Source: Pythium myriotylum (taxonomy: Eukaryota > Oomycota > Peronosporomycetes > Pythiales > Pythiaceae). Taken from it: a stretch of 64,000 bases of DNA. This document shows, in pieces, positions 11,501-22,800 of this stretch. The DNA lies in assembly GCA_023091665.1 (NCBI GenBank), contig JALJCQ010000004.1, forward strand, positions 1,054,001-1,118,000, given 5' to 3'. A program made the translations under genes and the position numbers. How positions within the stretch are numbered: the first letter of the stretch is position 1; each line of letters opens with the position of its first letter. The notes below the pieces were generated by a model. The model was not told the origin of the DNA and did no database searches. It saw only the letters and a program-made list of their open reading frames with translations.

Positions 11501-12824
11501 CTAAAGTGCCTTGCGATGGAGGATAGACGGCCCATATTCTTCGTACTCCCCCTTGGTAATCCACATGTTCTTGAAAGTTGCAAGCGAGGCAAGGATAGAG
11601 CCACCAATCCACGTTGAATATAGTCGGGTGGGTGGTGCGGATATGCGAATCTTGATATCCTTCGGAGCTTTCTTGCGCACTTCGGCAAGTAGACGGTCAC
11701 CAAATCCTGGGAATAGCGTGGAACCTCCTGACAAGATGATTTGTGAAAAGAGAGTGCGGCGCAAGTCCATGTCCGACTTCATAATGGACTGTACCAAGCA
11801 CTCGTGCACACCTGCGCAAAATCGTCGTCATATCTCTGTTGGATAAAGACAAAGTCGTCAACATACCTCCGCCTTCAGATCCAATGAGTTCGGGGCGGAA
11901 AAGAACTTCTGGAGCGCGGAACTTCTCCGGGCCAATCTAAAGCCAAACAAACGAACGTGAGGCATGAGAAATCGCATGCAGGTGAGAGACTCGTTGAAAG
12001 CTCACGTTAAGAACGGTGCCGTCAGGGAGATAGTAAGCGGAGGCGTCATCCGTAGCAGGGGCCACATTCTTGTTTTTGGTGCTGAGCAAATCCTTGACGC
12101 CAGCCGATTTCTCAGCCTCGAGCTGTTCCTCCTTGGTTGGATTGAACGCCACGTAACAAAGCTTCTCCTTGACCTCTCTTACGACTTCTCGCTCAGCCGA
12201 CGTCTGGAAGTTATATCCAGCGCGGCGCAGTAAGAGCTGCAAGTGACTAGTCACGTCGCGCCCAGCGACGTCCATACGTGTGATGGCATGGGGCAGGGTG
12301 AAGCTCTCGTACACCGGAACAACGTGGGTGACACCATCCCCCACGTCGAGCACAACGCCAGTCGTGCGACCGGATGCGTACAAACTGAGCACAGCCTGGG
12401 GGGAGACGAAGAGCGAGGGCACGTTGAAAGCCTCGAAGAAGACCTCGCCGGCGCGCTGGCGGTTCTGCACGGGGTTGAGCGGAGCCTCGGTGAGCAGCAC
12501 CGGGTGGTCCTCGCTGTTGACGTTGAGCATGTCTTTGGAGTACACATGCTGCCATATCCGGTGCATCGAGTTCCAGTCGGTGACGATGCCGTGCTCCATG
12601 GCGTACTGGATCTTGAAGAGCCCGCGGTGGTGCTGCACCTTGTTGCCGACGAAGACGTCGCTGCCTTCGTAGAGCCCGCCGGGCATCATGCGCGTGTGCT
12701 TGGTCGTGCCGACAAACGACGGGAACACGACCTGCGGCGTCTCCCCTCCGGCGAAGCCCGCCTTCATCATGCCGCTGCCATTGTCGATCACCAGCGGCTG
12801 GTTGCCCAGCACCGCGCTCGCCAT
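11501..12824 (-). CDS. ARP1: Actin-related protein 1 (centractin), dynactin filament subunit
   Basis: Exons on the minus strand: 12824-12006, 11936-11867, 11811-11501 (introns of 69 and 55 bp), 399 residues. The actin fold is complete: [20 protein letters not shown] at the N-terminus, the nucleotide loop [17 protein letters not shown], and [11 protein letters not shown] / [14 protein letters not shown] near the end. The C-terminus [20 protein letters not shown] and the AIMIC-type ending HRKAL match centractin rather than conventional actin. ARP1 forms the short filament of dynactin, which couples dynein to cargo. Relative to human ARP1 (376 residues) there is an insertion of about 23 residues near residue 245-268, before [10 protein letters not shown]. 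Divergent from symplekin. Confidence 0.93.
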
Positions 12825-12992
12825 CCTCGCGAGCTTCCCCCTTGTCAGATCTGCCTCGAGGCTTCAAATGCCGCCCGGGATTCTACCGGTACCCACGGTA
12901 CTACCGGTACGGCGTAAACTTAGCGCGACCCGCCTCGATTACGGTAACTCGAGGAATCCCCGCGGAGGCGCCGACCCAGTGGCGACGCGACC
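12825..12992. promoter_or_regulatory. Bidirectional promoter ARP1 / symplekin with TACCGGTA direct repeat
   Basis: 168 bp between divergent start codons. It contains two copies of CTACCGGTAC (12883-12892 and 12901-12910), each with the perfect palindromic core TACCGGTA, spaced 18 bp start to start. A related TTCTACCGGT occurs at 33418-33427 upstream of the nucleoporin gene. Function is inferred from position only. Confidence 0.45.
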
Positions 12993-15900
12993 ATGGAGGA
13001 CCTCGCGCGCCTCGAGGACGACGTGGCGCAGCTGCTGCAGCAGATCCCGACCGCGGGTAGCAACGCCGCGCAGGTGGAGCTGCTCCAGCGCGCGCAGGAG
13101 GTCGCGCTGCACCGAGACCCCTCGAGCGAGCACCGCCTGCTCCGCGTCGCGCTGCCGTTTCTCCAGACGCTGCTCCATCAGCAGAACGCGCCGCTCGTGG
13201 CGGCAATCCTCCAGTTCCTGCACGAGGCCGCGCGCCGCAGCGCGCTCTTCTTCGGCGATCTCTTCGAGGCCGTCGCGACAGTGCTCCTGCTCAGCTTCTC
13301 GAGCGAAAAGAACGTGCTCAAGGCGCTCGATCTCGCTACCTCGACGCAGCTGGACGCCTTTCAATTTGTCGTCGCCGCCGCGGCACCACCAGATTTGCTC
13401 TCAGAGACCTGGCAGCGCGTTTGCACGACCCTGGAACATGTGGGCGATCTCGTCTCCTCAACGCCGCTGCTCCTCGCGCCGTCGGCTGCCACCAGCGATA
13501 ACGACAACCGCAGCGTCATGGTTTTCTTGCGTGCCTGGAAGCTTTTGGAGCGCGCAGTGTTAATGCTCACGGAAGCGAAGGAAGCAACCGTGTATCGTGA
13601 CCCAGCACGATCCAATGTGCAGCCTGACGCCGTATCGGTGGATCTCGTTCCAATCACAGGTCACGCAGTTCTCCAGCGCAAATCACTCATTGCTTTCGGT
13701 GACGCGTTGCTGAGACGTCAGATCGACCGCATATTATCACCGGCTGCTGGAGTCGCTCAACTCACCCGACGAGAGCTGTGTATCGCGATCAACTCGCTCT
13801 CGCTTATTGCTGCTGTCCGCCCACAGCTCATTCCGGTTGTGATCCCCGCTCTAATCGCCTGCCACACTCCCAGTTCTTCTGGAAAGGCAGATCGTGCTGT
13901 TCAATCCACACTCAAGGCTAATCTGGTCAAACTGCTGAGCCACCCGGCTGCTCAGGAACTCGCTGAAGAGGTGACTGAGTGCGTCATTGCATTGAATGAT
14001 GGAGAGCGCGCGTTTCGCGCAATCAGCAAGAGCAAAGACCCACGTCGAAAATACGTGTCTGCGCCTTCAGAGGCGTCGCTGCGACGCGCACGTATTGGTA
14101 AGAGGACGGCTGAACAGATCTCTGAGTCGTTCGAACAACAAGATCGTGTCAAGCGTGGTCGTGCGTCCCAAACCAATGCAATTTCTCAAGCTTCAACTCA
14201 AGAACGGATCACGGCGGAGGCACTTGTGAATATGCCGTCCTCTGCTGTTCTCAACTTAGTGTTGGGTGGATTCGGTGCCGACTTACCTCCACCTCCGACC
14301 AATCTTGTATTGTTACTACCACCAAGCGAGCTGAAGTCTAGAATGACGGCCCTGCTGGCAAAGTTGGCGACGCCATCGTCCGTGCTCGCGCTGGAAACTA
14401 GCATCCGGCGAAGTCGTGATCCACGCCGCCGTCGGGATTCGCAGGACAGTCACCAGCAGCCCTCTCTCTTAGCTGTGTTCGATGACGAAACAATCGAAGA
14501 AACTAGTGACTGGGTGTCGAAGAACTCGACTACTGTCGAAGAACCGCTTGTATCACTTGCTGAGGATGGATCTGTTCAAGTTTTCTTGAAGCCGGTTTCT
14601 GCTATTTGGTGCCGAGATATGGCGTCGGCAGCTCTGGCACGGATTCTTGAAAACGAGTACGGGGCCAGCATTCGTGGGGACGACTCCCTCCGTGAGACAC
14701 TCGTGTGCCGACTTGCTTCGAGCCCGTGGTTTCTTCTCACAGACGAACGTAATGCTACGATTCACCCAAGCAATGATGACGCGAGACTCCCCGCGGTGTA
14801 CCAAATAGTTCTTGACTTCGTCATGGAGAACGTCGAGCGGCGTGTGTCACTCGCTAATGCACTGCTGCATCATGAGTACGTGCGCGTAACCTCGGAGATT
14901 GTTGGGGAGGCATCTGAATTTGGCCCACCCAAAACTGGCGACGTCGTGTATCGGAAAGCTGTCGACTACTTTCTCCAAGCGCTTGTGCGTGCTCTGGACC
15001 TCAGCTCTTCGAGCGACAGAAAGCTGTTTGGGAAAGTCGTGACCTCTCTCCCTCGAGTGACGGTGGAGGTATTTCGAGTCCTCGTGTTATTATTTGGCGA
15101 TCCACACAAGAACGCCGGCGGCGCGGTTCTTGGGATTACTGTTCTTCGTGACCTGGTCCGAGAACGCAAGTCATGCGAGAAAGCGGCGTTGCAAGTGCTT
15201 CTAAGATACACATGTGAGAGTGATGATGCTTCTCGCAGTAAACCAATTCAGTGTGTCGCGAACCAACTATATGTGATCGAAGCACTGAAGGAGCCAATCG
15301 AGCAGTATGCTCTTCGTTTAGTCTCATCGCTGGAGGGAAGTTCGCCGAGTAGTGGCGAAGTATCAGGAGAAGAAAGTGGTGGCACGGAAATATCGTCAGC
15401 TGATTTGGAAGGACAGACCAATGGTGACGATGATGCACACATGCAGGACACAGGTGAAGATACCGCCGTGTTTTCTCAACGTTCTGCTTGGCTCCGTGAG
15501 CGACTTGCAGAAATCGAGGAGCAGGACCGATTGCATATCACAGAGCTTCAGGACTTTGCCCGCAACTTGGACGAATCGGGTACTAACTTGGAGAGTCCAT
15601 TAGACAACGAGGTGGAGGTCTTACGACGGCTGGAATTGTACGTCGCATTGTGTGCGAAGAAGCCCGCTCTGCTAGGTCGCTTGGTGGCAGCATATGGCCA
15701 CGCGAGTGAAATCGTCCGCCAAGTCATTTTCCAAGCCATCGAGAAGTTGATAAAGCATTTGAAACAGCGGAGCAGTGGTAGCATCCAAGTGATCACGCAG
15801 CTGCACGGTTTCGAGGCGCCATCACTTGGGCTTGTGTGCCATATCATCCAGATTCTGTCTGCGCGGAGTAGCTCGAGCAAGTCAGGAGCAGACGAAGCTG

Positions 15901-16727
15901 CAGCTAATGCAGAACTCGTGAATCAAGTATTGAAGTTGTGGCAAACCCACGCTCACATACCGGATGCTATCTCGGTGCTCATTCCCATCATTTCAAGTAT
16001 CCCGAAGGTCACCATGGAGCCATTATTACCAACGCTACTAGCGTTGCCCCAGAACCGTTGGAGCGTTGCAATGACGCGTGTTTTTGAAGCTATGCCACCA
16101 CAGGTGTTTACGCCTATCGACCTTCTCATATCACTGCATCATATCGACTTGAAACAGGATCCCGGGATGCAGAAAAAAGTTATCCTGGGGATCAACTTCT
16201 GCCTCGAACACCGACATGCATTCCCTGCGGAAGTGTTGCTCCATGTCTGCCGTGTTCTTCTGCAGGAAGAACACATATCCAAATTAGCACTGCGCACACT
16301 CATTCTCAGCGTTACAGCCTTTCCTACGCTGCAGCACGATGCTGCTCAGTTACTGCGCGGGCTGGTTGACCGTCGCGTGTGGGAAATGCAGGAAGAGGGT
16401 GATGCGCTCTGGAAAGGCTTTGTCAAGTGTGCGGTGCTGGTCCAGCCTGCATCGTTTCCGGTGCTTCTTGATACGCACAAATTTCCCATTGCACAACTCG
16501 AGAATGTCTTACGCGACGAGCCCGAGCTACGTGGACTTTTGCGGGAGTATGTTGAGTCACCTGACGCCTCAACGGACAATGTTAGAATCCACGATGACGT
16601 CCGAGCGTTGTTGGCAGCTCAACTTGTTCCTTCCGAATCCATGAAAGAAGTCAAGGTCGAAGGAGACGCGGTCGACGGGCATGGTGTAGCAAGTGGAGTC
16701 GTCGCCTCCGGATCCAACGAAGAGTAA
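12993..16727 (+). CDS. SYMPK: Symplekin (Pta1-like) mRNA 3'-end processing scaffold
   Basis: One uninterrupted reading frame of 1,244 residues, close to metazoan symplekin (about 1,270). The N-terminal half is HEAT-like (residues 1-330: LLRVALPFLQTLLHQQNAPL and on). A low-complexity basic region carrying RRSRDPRRRRDS follows near 470-485. The C-terminal symplekin domain (about 960-1,210) includes LLHVCRVLLQEEHISKLALR and KGFVKCAVLVQPASFPVLL. Symplekin scaffolds CPSF/CstF and the histone pre-mRNA cleavage complex in the nucleus. Identification rests on the C-terminal domain order. The start ATG lies at the first Met of the HEAT region, 168 bp from the divergent ARP1 start. Convergent with the next gene, 111 bp apart. 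Confidence 0.85.
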   Translation: MEDLARLEDDVAQLLQQIPTAGSNAAQVELLQRAQEVALHRDPSSEHRLLRVALPFLQTLLHQQNAPLVAAILQFLHEAARRSALFFGDLFEAVATVLLLSFSSEKNVLKALDLATSTQLDAFQFVVAAAAPPDLLSETWQRVCTTLEHVGDLVSSTPLLLAPSAATSDNDNRSVMVFLRAWKLLERAVLMLTEAKEATVYRDPARSNVQPDAVSVDLVPITGHAVLQRKSLIAFGDALLRRQIDRILSPAAGVAQLTRRELCIAINSLSLIAAVRPQLIPVVIPALIACHTPSSSGKADRAVQSTLKANLVKLLSHPAAQELAEEVTECVIALNDGERAFRAISKSKDPRRKYVSAPSEASLRRARIGKRTAEQISESFEQQDRVKRGRASQTNAISQASTQERITAEALVNMPSSAVLNLVLGGFGADLPPPPTNLVLLLPPSELKSRMTALLAKLATPSSVLALETSIRRSRDPRRRRDSQDSHQQPSLLAVFDDETIEETSDWVSKNSTTVEEPLVSLAEDGSVQVFLKPVSAIWCRDMASAALARILENEYGASIRGDDSLRETLVCRLASSPWFLLTDERNATIHPSNDDARLPAVYQIVLDFVMENVERRVSLANALLHHEYVRVTSEIVGEASEFGPPKTGDVVYRKAVDYFLQALVRALDLSSSSDRKLFGKVVTSLPRVTVEVFRVLVLLFGDPHKNAGGAVLGITVLRDLVRERKSCEKAALQVLLRYTCESDDASRSKPIQCVANQLYVIEALKEPIEQYALRLVSSLEGSSPSSGEVSGEESGGTEISSADLEGQTNGDDDAHMQDTGEDTAVFSQRSAWLRERLAEIEEQDRLHITELQDFARNLDESGTNLESPLDNEVEVLRRLELYVALCAKKPALLGRLVAAYGHASEIVRQVIFQAIEKLIKHLKQRSSGSIQVITQLHGFEAPSLGLVCHIIQILSARSSSSKSGADEAAANAELVNQVLKLWQTHAHIPDAISVLIPIISSIPKVTMEPLLPTLLALPQNRWSVAMTRVFEAMPPQVFTPIDLLISLHHIDLKQDPGMQKKVILGINFCLEHRHAFPAEVLLHVCRVLLQEEHISKLALRTLILSVTAFPTLQHDAAQLLRGLVDRRVWEMQEEGDALWKGFVKCAVLVQPASFPVLLDTHKFPIAQLENVLRDEPELRGLLREYVESPDASTDNVRIHDDVRALLAAQLVPSESMKEVKVEGDAVDGHGVASGVVASGSNEE

Positions 16728-16838
16728 TACATCTCACATAGTATGACAGAAAATAAAACGATAGCATCGAGTCGAGATTGTTTCATTTGTCAGCGATATC
16801 CTCAGTACGAAAGCTAATCTCAAAAACTGAACCTGTTC

Positions 16839-19800
16839 TCAAGTCGCACTGACCTTCTCGGGGCGAGTCATCTGGTTCCTCCTTGGTTTTCGAATTTGTA
16901 CACTCGGAACAGGGGCGCTCTCTGCTTTCGTTGGGGAGCTGGGCCTGTCCACAACTTGGTGCCTCCAAAAACTTCCGCTCGATGTCACTGGAAACTTCCC
17001 TCCATGTCTCTCTATTAGCGCAAGGAGCTTCGCTGCCTCCAGTGGGTCATCCTTCGTGATCTCTAGCGCATGCTGTGACGTTAGATGGTTAGCGCAGAAA
17101 GGAACAGCAGCACTAAGTGTCGGCTGCCCACAGCTTCGAACCGCACACACAAGCCGTGATGTTGCTGTGCCCAGCAGCCGACGCTTGCTGGTACCCACTG
17201 ACTTGCGGTGACGTTTGCCATTGCGAGCCGCTCCCCTGGTTCCTGTCCCGGGAGTCGTTGTCTCTGTTGCAGTTGCTGCGAGGGCCTCCGCCATCGTTCT
17301 CGCTACTCGTTCGGCCTCTTCGGCGTCACGCCGACGCTTCTGTTTGACTTTTTTTTCTAGTTCGAGAATCTCCACTGGTATCTCGGTGTTCACCCCAGTC
17401 AATGGAGCACATGAGTGGTCGACACGTTTGCCTTTCGAGTGGAATCGCTCGAAGCAACCGGAATTGCCCATCCACTTTACACTACAATATTTATCACCGC
17501 AGCTTTCGCATTCTCGGTCTGCTGGTTTTCCGCACTCAACGCACAGTCGGTCTCCTAGCAGCTCCTTCTTCTTGAGCTGCAGCTCAGTTTCAGGACATGC
17601 AGCGCCGTGTTTGGCTGGGTCGGCTAGGCATGGATGGCAGAGTAACATAGCACAGAATGTGCAAGTCGCGTCGCCGCGTCGTACGTGACACTGCTCGCAG
17701 TACATTTGGCCCGCTGAGATCGTCTGCTTGATAAGCTGCAGTTGGTGGTTCCTCTTGTTCCCTCGCTGGTGGGTGCGTACCATACAATCCTCACAAAGAG
17801 CATCGAGGCACACAAGACACCTCTGGAACGCAACATTCGCCTCGCACTCGACACAGACTGTGGCCATAGACTCGTAGTGCTCGTATGTGTGTCGCGCGCG
17901 CGTGTGACCCTTGTGGTGCACACGGTGGAAACACCGTTCGCAATAATGCTCACGACACATGAGGCAACGCATGGTTGAGAAGCGCTTGCACTCGACGCAG
18001 TGGAAGGCACGGGTCTTCTGATACTGGAGCGCCGAGAACGTATGCCACGCGAGATCTCCCGAAGAATCATGCTTATCGAAGAAACAGGCTAAACAGAAGT
18101 CCACAAAGTCACCCGCCGGGGAGTAGCATTCGTCGCATCGCCGCACCGCACGTTCAACACGACAGACGCTGCAAGGCGCAGCGCCAAGACCCCAATCTTC
18201 ACTTCCCTCGCGGTCACTTTTAATGACATGACTGGTGCCAGAGAGCCCGGGCCATGCTAAAATCCATCGCTTGGTCACGCGGTCTTGAATCATAGGGCGG
18301 AATGGCAAAATTGCGCCTCTCGCGTCTCGTGGTTCATTTATAAGCTTCTCGTTTGTTGGTTTGTACACGAAGAAGAAAGTCCTAGTCACCTTATCGAACT
18401 GCTGCTCGTACGGGGAGCGCTGCTGGGACTCGAACAATCGCTTCATCTCCAGTGCGCAGTAAGAACGCCACGCGCACTGAATAGTCAGGGCGGCATGGCG
18501 ACGGAAGGCCACGACAGAGCAGTACCACCTGCGTACGCGGTGCATGCGGAATATGGACTGTATGATTGCGACGCTCCGCCACCAGTACAGAACTCGTTCC
18601 ATGAAATGCTCTCGGAGGAACAAGGCGACTTGTGCACTGGACAATGGAGAGGTAGTGGGGGATGTACAGTCATGTTCCCAAAGACCTTTCGCAGGTTGCT
18701 CGACACAGCGTCGGCGTGTGGCAGTGACCGCACGCAAGACCTCTTCTCCGAGATCTCGCTCTTCGAGCCGAGCAAGAGGAGTGGCAGGCGATGTAAGCAA
18801 GCCCGCTTCGAGTAGAGACAGCGGCCGGTCGATACATTCCACTGTTGTAGATCCCGGATCACACTCTGAAGATTCTATACGTCTCCCAGAAGAGTCTAAC
18901 AGCGCAGCGGCCACCCAAAGAGCTACTGTGAGCTCCTCATGAAGCGCTCTAAGCCCGAGATTTGCAGCAAAAACGATACATTTCTCAAGACAACGCAAGA
19001 ACATCGCCAGGATTCGATTCTCTTGGTGAACTTGAGTTGCGTAGGAGAGTGAAGCAATATCGCTGATGTGCGCGATTGCATCGTCTGGGCGTCCTGAGTA
19101 GAGTCGCAGATGTATCTCGAGCTGACGATACGAAATTGGAGTCGTTGACTGCTTTATCGCTCGCACGAGGCCGACCACTCGGCCTTGCTGGTTTGGTAGA
19201 CTCTGCGATACAATTTTGTGCACTACGCGCTCGGAGGGGAGAAAATTGAACGGATGTTTGGTCGTTGGTGGGATCGCGAAGAGACAAGACGATAATGGAA
19301 ACTTGCGCCGCAACAATCGAGGTGGGACGCTGTTTCGAATCGTCAAAATATCTTCTTTTGTCCACCCAAGCTTCTTCATCCGGTTCTCAGACAAGCCCAA
19401 GACCTCATCTAGCGAGAGCGACGCCAGTAAAGGGATATGCTTTGCCAAACCCAGGCGACTGAGAAAAACGGACGTGCTCATGCCTTCCACCCCGTATCCA
19501 ATCCAACCGACTTTGGCAGCTCGCTGAAGCGTCGAGTGAATCGTTTCAACAAAGGAAATATCTGCCAACATTTTTGTCTTCTCCAGTTGCGCCAAGACGA
19601 CTCTTGCAATACTCTGAAGTTTTATCGCAGCATTCTCCTCTTCGAACGAGTACTGCGGTCGATCCCACGATGTTTCTTCAGTAAATGAGTTGAAATAATA
19701 GGGACGAGCATCGACTGTGAGCTCACGCCACCTAAACGGGAGGGCAGCTCTTGTGTACTGAAGTCGCGTATTCGTTTCTGTGACGATTGCGAGCTCTCGC

Positions 19801-22800
19801 TCAAGTTGTTGTGCTGCCGAAAGGAATTCATGTAGAACTTCGGCATGACAATTAGGCTGCCGGGCATTTCCAGGAAACAGCAAGTTGCGACGATGATCAG
19901 AACGCACACTGCGGTGATAAGACGCTTCGCAATTGTACAGGGTCCCGGACATGATGAGCTGTGCTTCAAAATCCCGCGCGATTTCCGTGTTTTGAAGTTT
20001 TATCTTCTCTTCGTCGTCTCTTTCAATGGCATTACGACGTCCTCGAATCTGGGACATGGGTGAGTTCGTTGTCGGTAAAGGTTTTGCCCCTGCTGTCTTT
20101 TGCTTTTGAAGTCTTCGATATCTGATCCACAATGATACATTCGCATTCGCCTTTGTCGAGATGAGCAGACGTAAAGTCACAGCTTGGGCACGTTCGGCTG
20201 CCCTGGACTGCCACGCTTGTTCCATCTCTTGACGCTCCCTCTCTCGGTGTAGCTGGCGGCGACGCTTGTACAGCTCGAGCCTTGAGAGGTGGCATCTCAC
20301 GAAGGACTGAATACGAATGACCGCATCCTCTTCCTCGAGAGAGTACGTTGGGCGTTCACCTTCGTAGATATAATCACACCTGTCTTCTCCGTTGTTCTTT
20401 GGGTGAACCTTGAAGACTACCCGAGTTTGCAGACCCGCATCCCACTCTTCGACCCAGGGATATCGCAAAATACTCAACAACTTTTCCTCTCTTGCCGCAA
20501 TCGCCTCATCTTTAAGCCACTGCTCATATTCTTGCTTTTCATGTTCTCTCTCTTCTTGCCAGATTGGTGTTACATAGTCTGCATTCACTTCTGCGATATA
20601 ATCTTCTCGGAGTTGCCTCTTCATGCGAGTTGATCTTAGGATCAGCATAACTCGGCTTGCCGCGCGGCGTCGCCATTGAGACTGAACACGCGTCGTGACG
20701 ATATCCATCTTTTGAAGAGCCAGCAACGTTTCAGTCAACTTCGATACTTGATCACGAGGACGCCGACACTTCCTGGCTTGAAATGTTGAGGTCAGAACCA
20801 ACGCAGTGAGCGTGGCACAAGTAGAAGGCGACGTTTCGACTGCTACTTCATCAACTGGAATGTCCAATAACTCGCACATCCTCTCAAAGCCGTAAAACAA
20901 GCAGTCCGCGCCCATTTGGTACCGCATCGAATCGTACCTCTTTACATCGCTCTCGTATTTGAAATAGGTGAGCCGGAACATTGATGCTTTTACTTGAGAT
21001 ATTGTCGAGTTTGATTGAAAGAACTGAAGAAGCTGCCATGTTGAGACGCGGCCTTCCTCCAGGGCGCCGACGAAAGTCAAGGCACGGGCCTCAAGGCCGG
21101 GGAACTTGCGAAGAAATAGCTCTCGGGCGATGTTGAGTTCATGAACTAGATGAAAGTTCTCCAGACTGTAGAATGCGGATACTTCATCCTTTTCTCGGAG
21201 TGACAACGCATCTTGGAGCCGTAGGGTGTCCCGCCTTTTTTGAGCGTTTCGCTGCTGAGAAACCTCGTTTTTGTGCATCATAGACGCGTGAGCTATTCGA
21301 GCATTCTCTAGCCGCCTAGTTAGGCGTTCACGCTTGTCACGCAATGCTTTGGGCGGATTGCGGAAGTCCATCACCTCATTTAGTGCTTCTTCCAATTGTT
21401 CTGCAGCCTGGGATAGTTCCTGTTCAGATTGATGAACCTGACGCTGGTTGAACACTGCCCTCTTCTCATCTTCTCGCAGGCTTCGACTCAAATTGTCCAA
21501 CATCGAGCGGATTTGCTTCACTTCCATGAGTGTTCGTTTTGCAAACAAATTCGTTACCATGTGCCGTGCGTCATCGTCGTTATCAACGCCTATCCGTGCC
21601 AACAATCGCAGACAACTCTCTCCATCCTCAGATGCGCGCAATCTTGCTATGGTATTCTGATCGCCGCTGAAGTTTTTCTCGAACAATGGCATATACTTCT
21701 CTTCATCCAAGCCAAGACGCTTTAACCACGCAGCAGGGTGCATTCCTTGAAGTTCATCATCTGGATCGTATACCTGGCGCACTTGAGATATCGTCCCCTT
21801 CAGAACTTGGGAGATTGAATTCATTGCACGGAAGGGATTATTCCGTCGGCGCCGTTGGGCAATGAGAACGCGCCGTGCGACTCGTGCTTGCGCGGTTTGA
21901 CGCCAGTAGGCCTGGATTCGTCGTGCCATTCGCTCCTGAAGTTCACGCTCGACCATCAGCCGCATGAGCCACATTCGTAAAAGGAAACCCCGCAAATTGC
22001 GCTGAATAAGCATTGCAGCTGCATTGAGTTCACCCAATCTTAACTCCAACACAATGCTTAAGCCGGCACCAATCCAAGACTGTGTCTGATAGTGTACATA
22101 AAGTGCTTGTAAACGCCGAATTTCTCTTTTGTTATGTTGCCGAACGATGTAAAGTCGGGCGGTTTTTTGAATGATGCGAGCGCTCCGCTCTCTTCTTGCC
22201 AGAAGTCGATCGCGCCGACCTCGTGCCCCACTTTGAATCCAAGTGGCAGCTTGCTCTTCACGGGTGTACCTGTAATGCCGGGCTGCCGCTTCAACTAAAA
22301 GCCTTCTGTGGCGAAGGTGCATCGCCAGCCTCCCTGGGACCGAGCGCAGCCACCAGAACTGGAGTATGCATGCAACTCTGACTCGGTGCGCATGGCGTAC
22401 ACGGAAGAACCACTTGATGCGACGATGGGCAATATTTTCCTGCCGCATTTGTTGCACAAACTGCGTGGCAATCCAGCGCCTCACGTTGCGCTGGATGAGG
22501 CAAACGGATTGAGACCAGAGTATGTCACGATGACACCTCCAAAATCGTTGGATCCGTTTAGCCATGTATCGCCTCTTGAAACGCAGTATTTCCTTGTTGA
22601 AGGCGATCTCCTCGATCTCTTTTTCTCGCAAGCAACCAAGAAGAAGAAACGTAGACCATTCATTGTTTCGACGATACCACGCGCGTTGAACAGTCAGGGC
22701 GGCGTGGAATCTAGCGTCTTGGTCGAGGCGGCGGCGTTTGGCGTCGCAGCGTCCAAGATAGCCCCGTATGGCACGCTGGATGATCAGCGCACTCGAAAGC

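Noticed and set aside
12243..12917. 224-residue open frame on the plus strand overlapping ARP1
   Set aside because: ARP1 on the minus strand is strongly conserved over the same bases.
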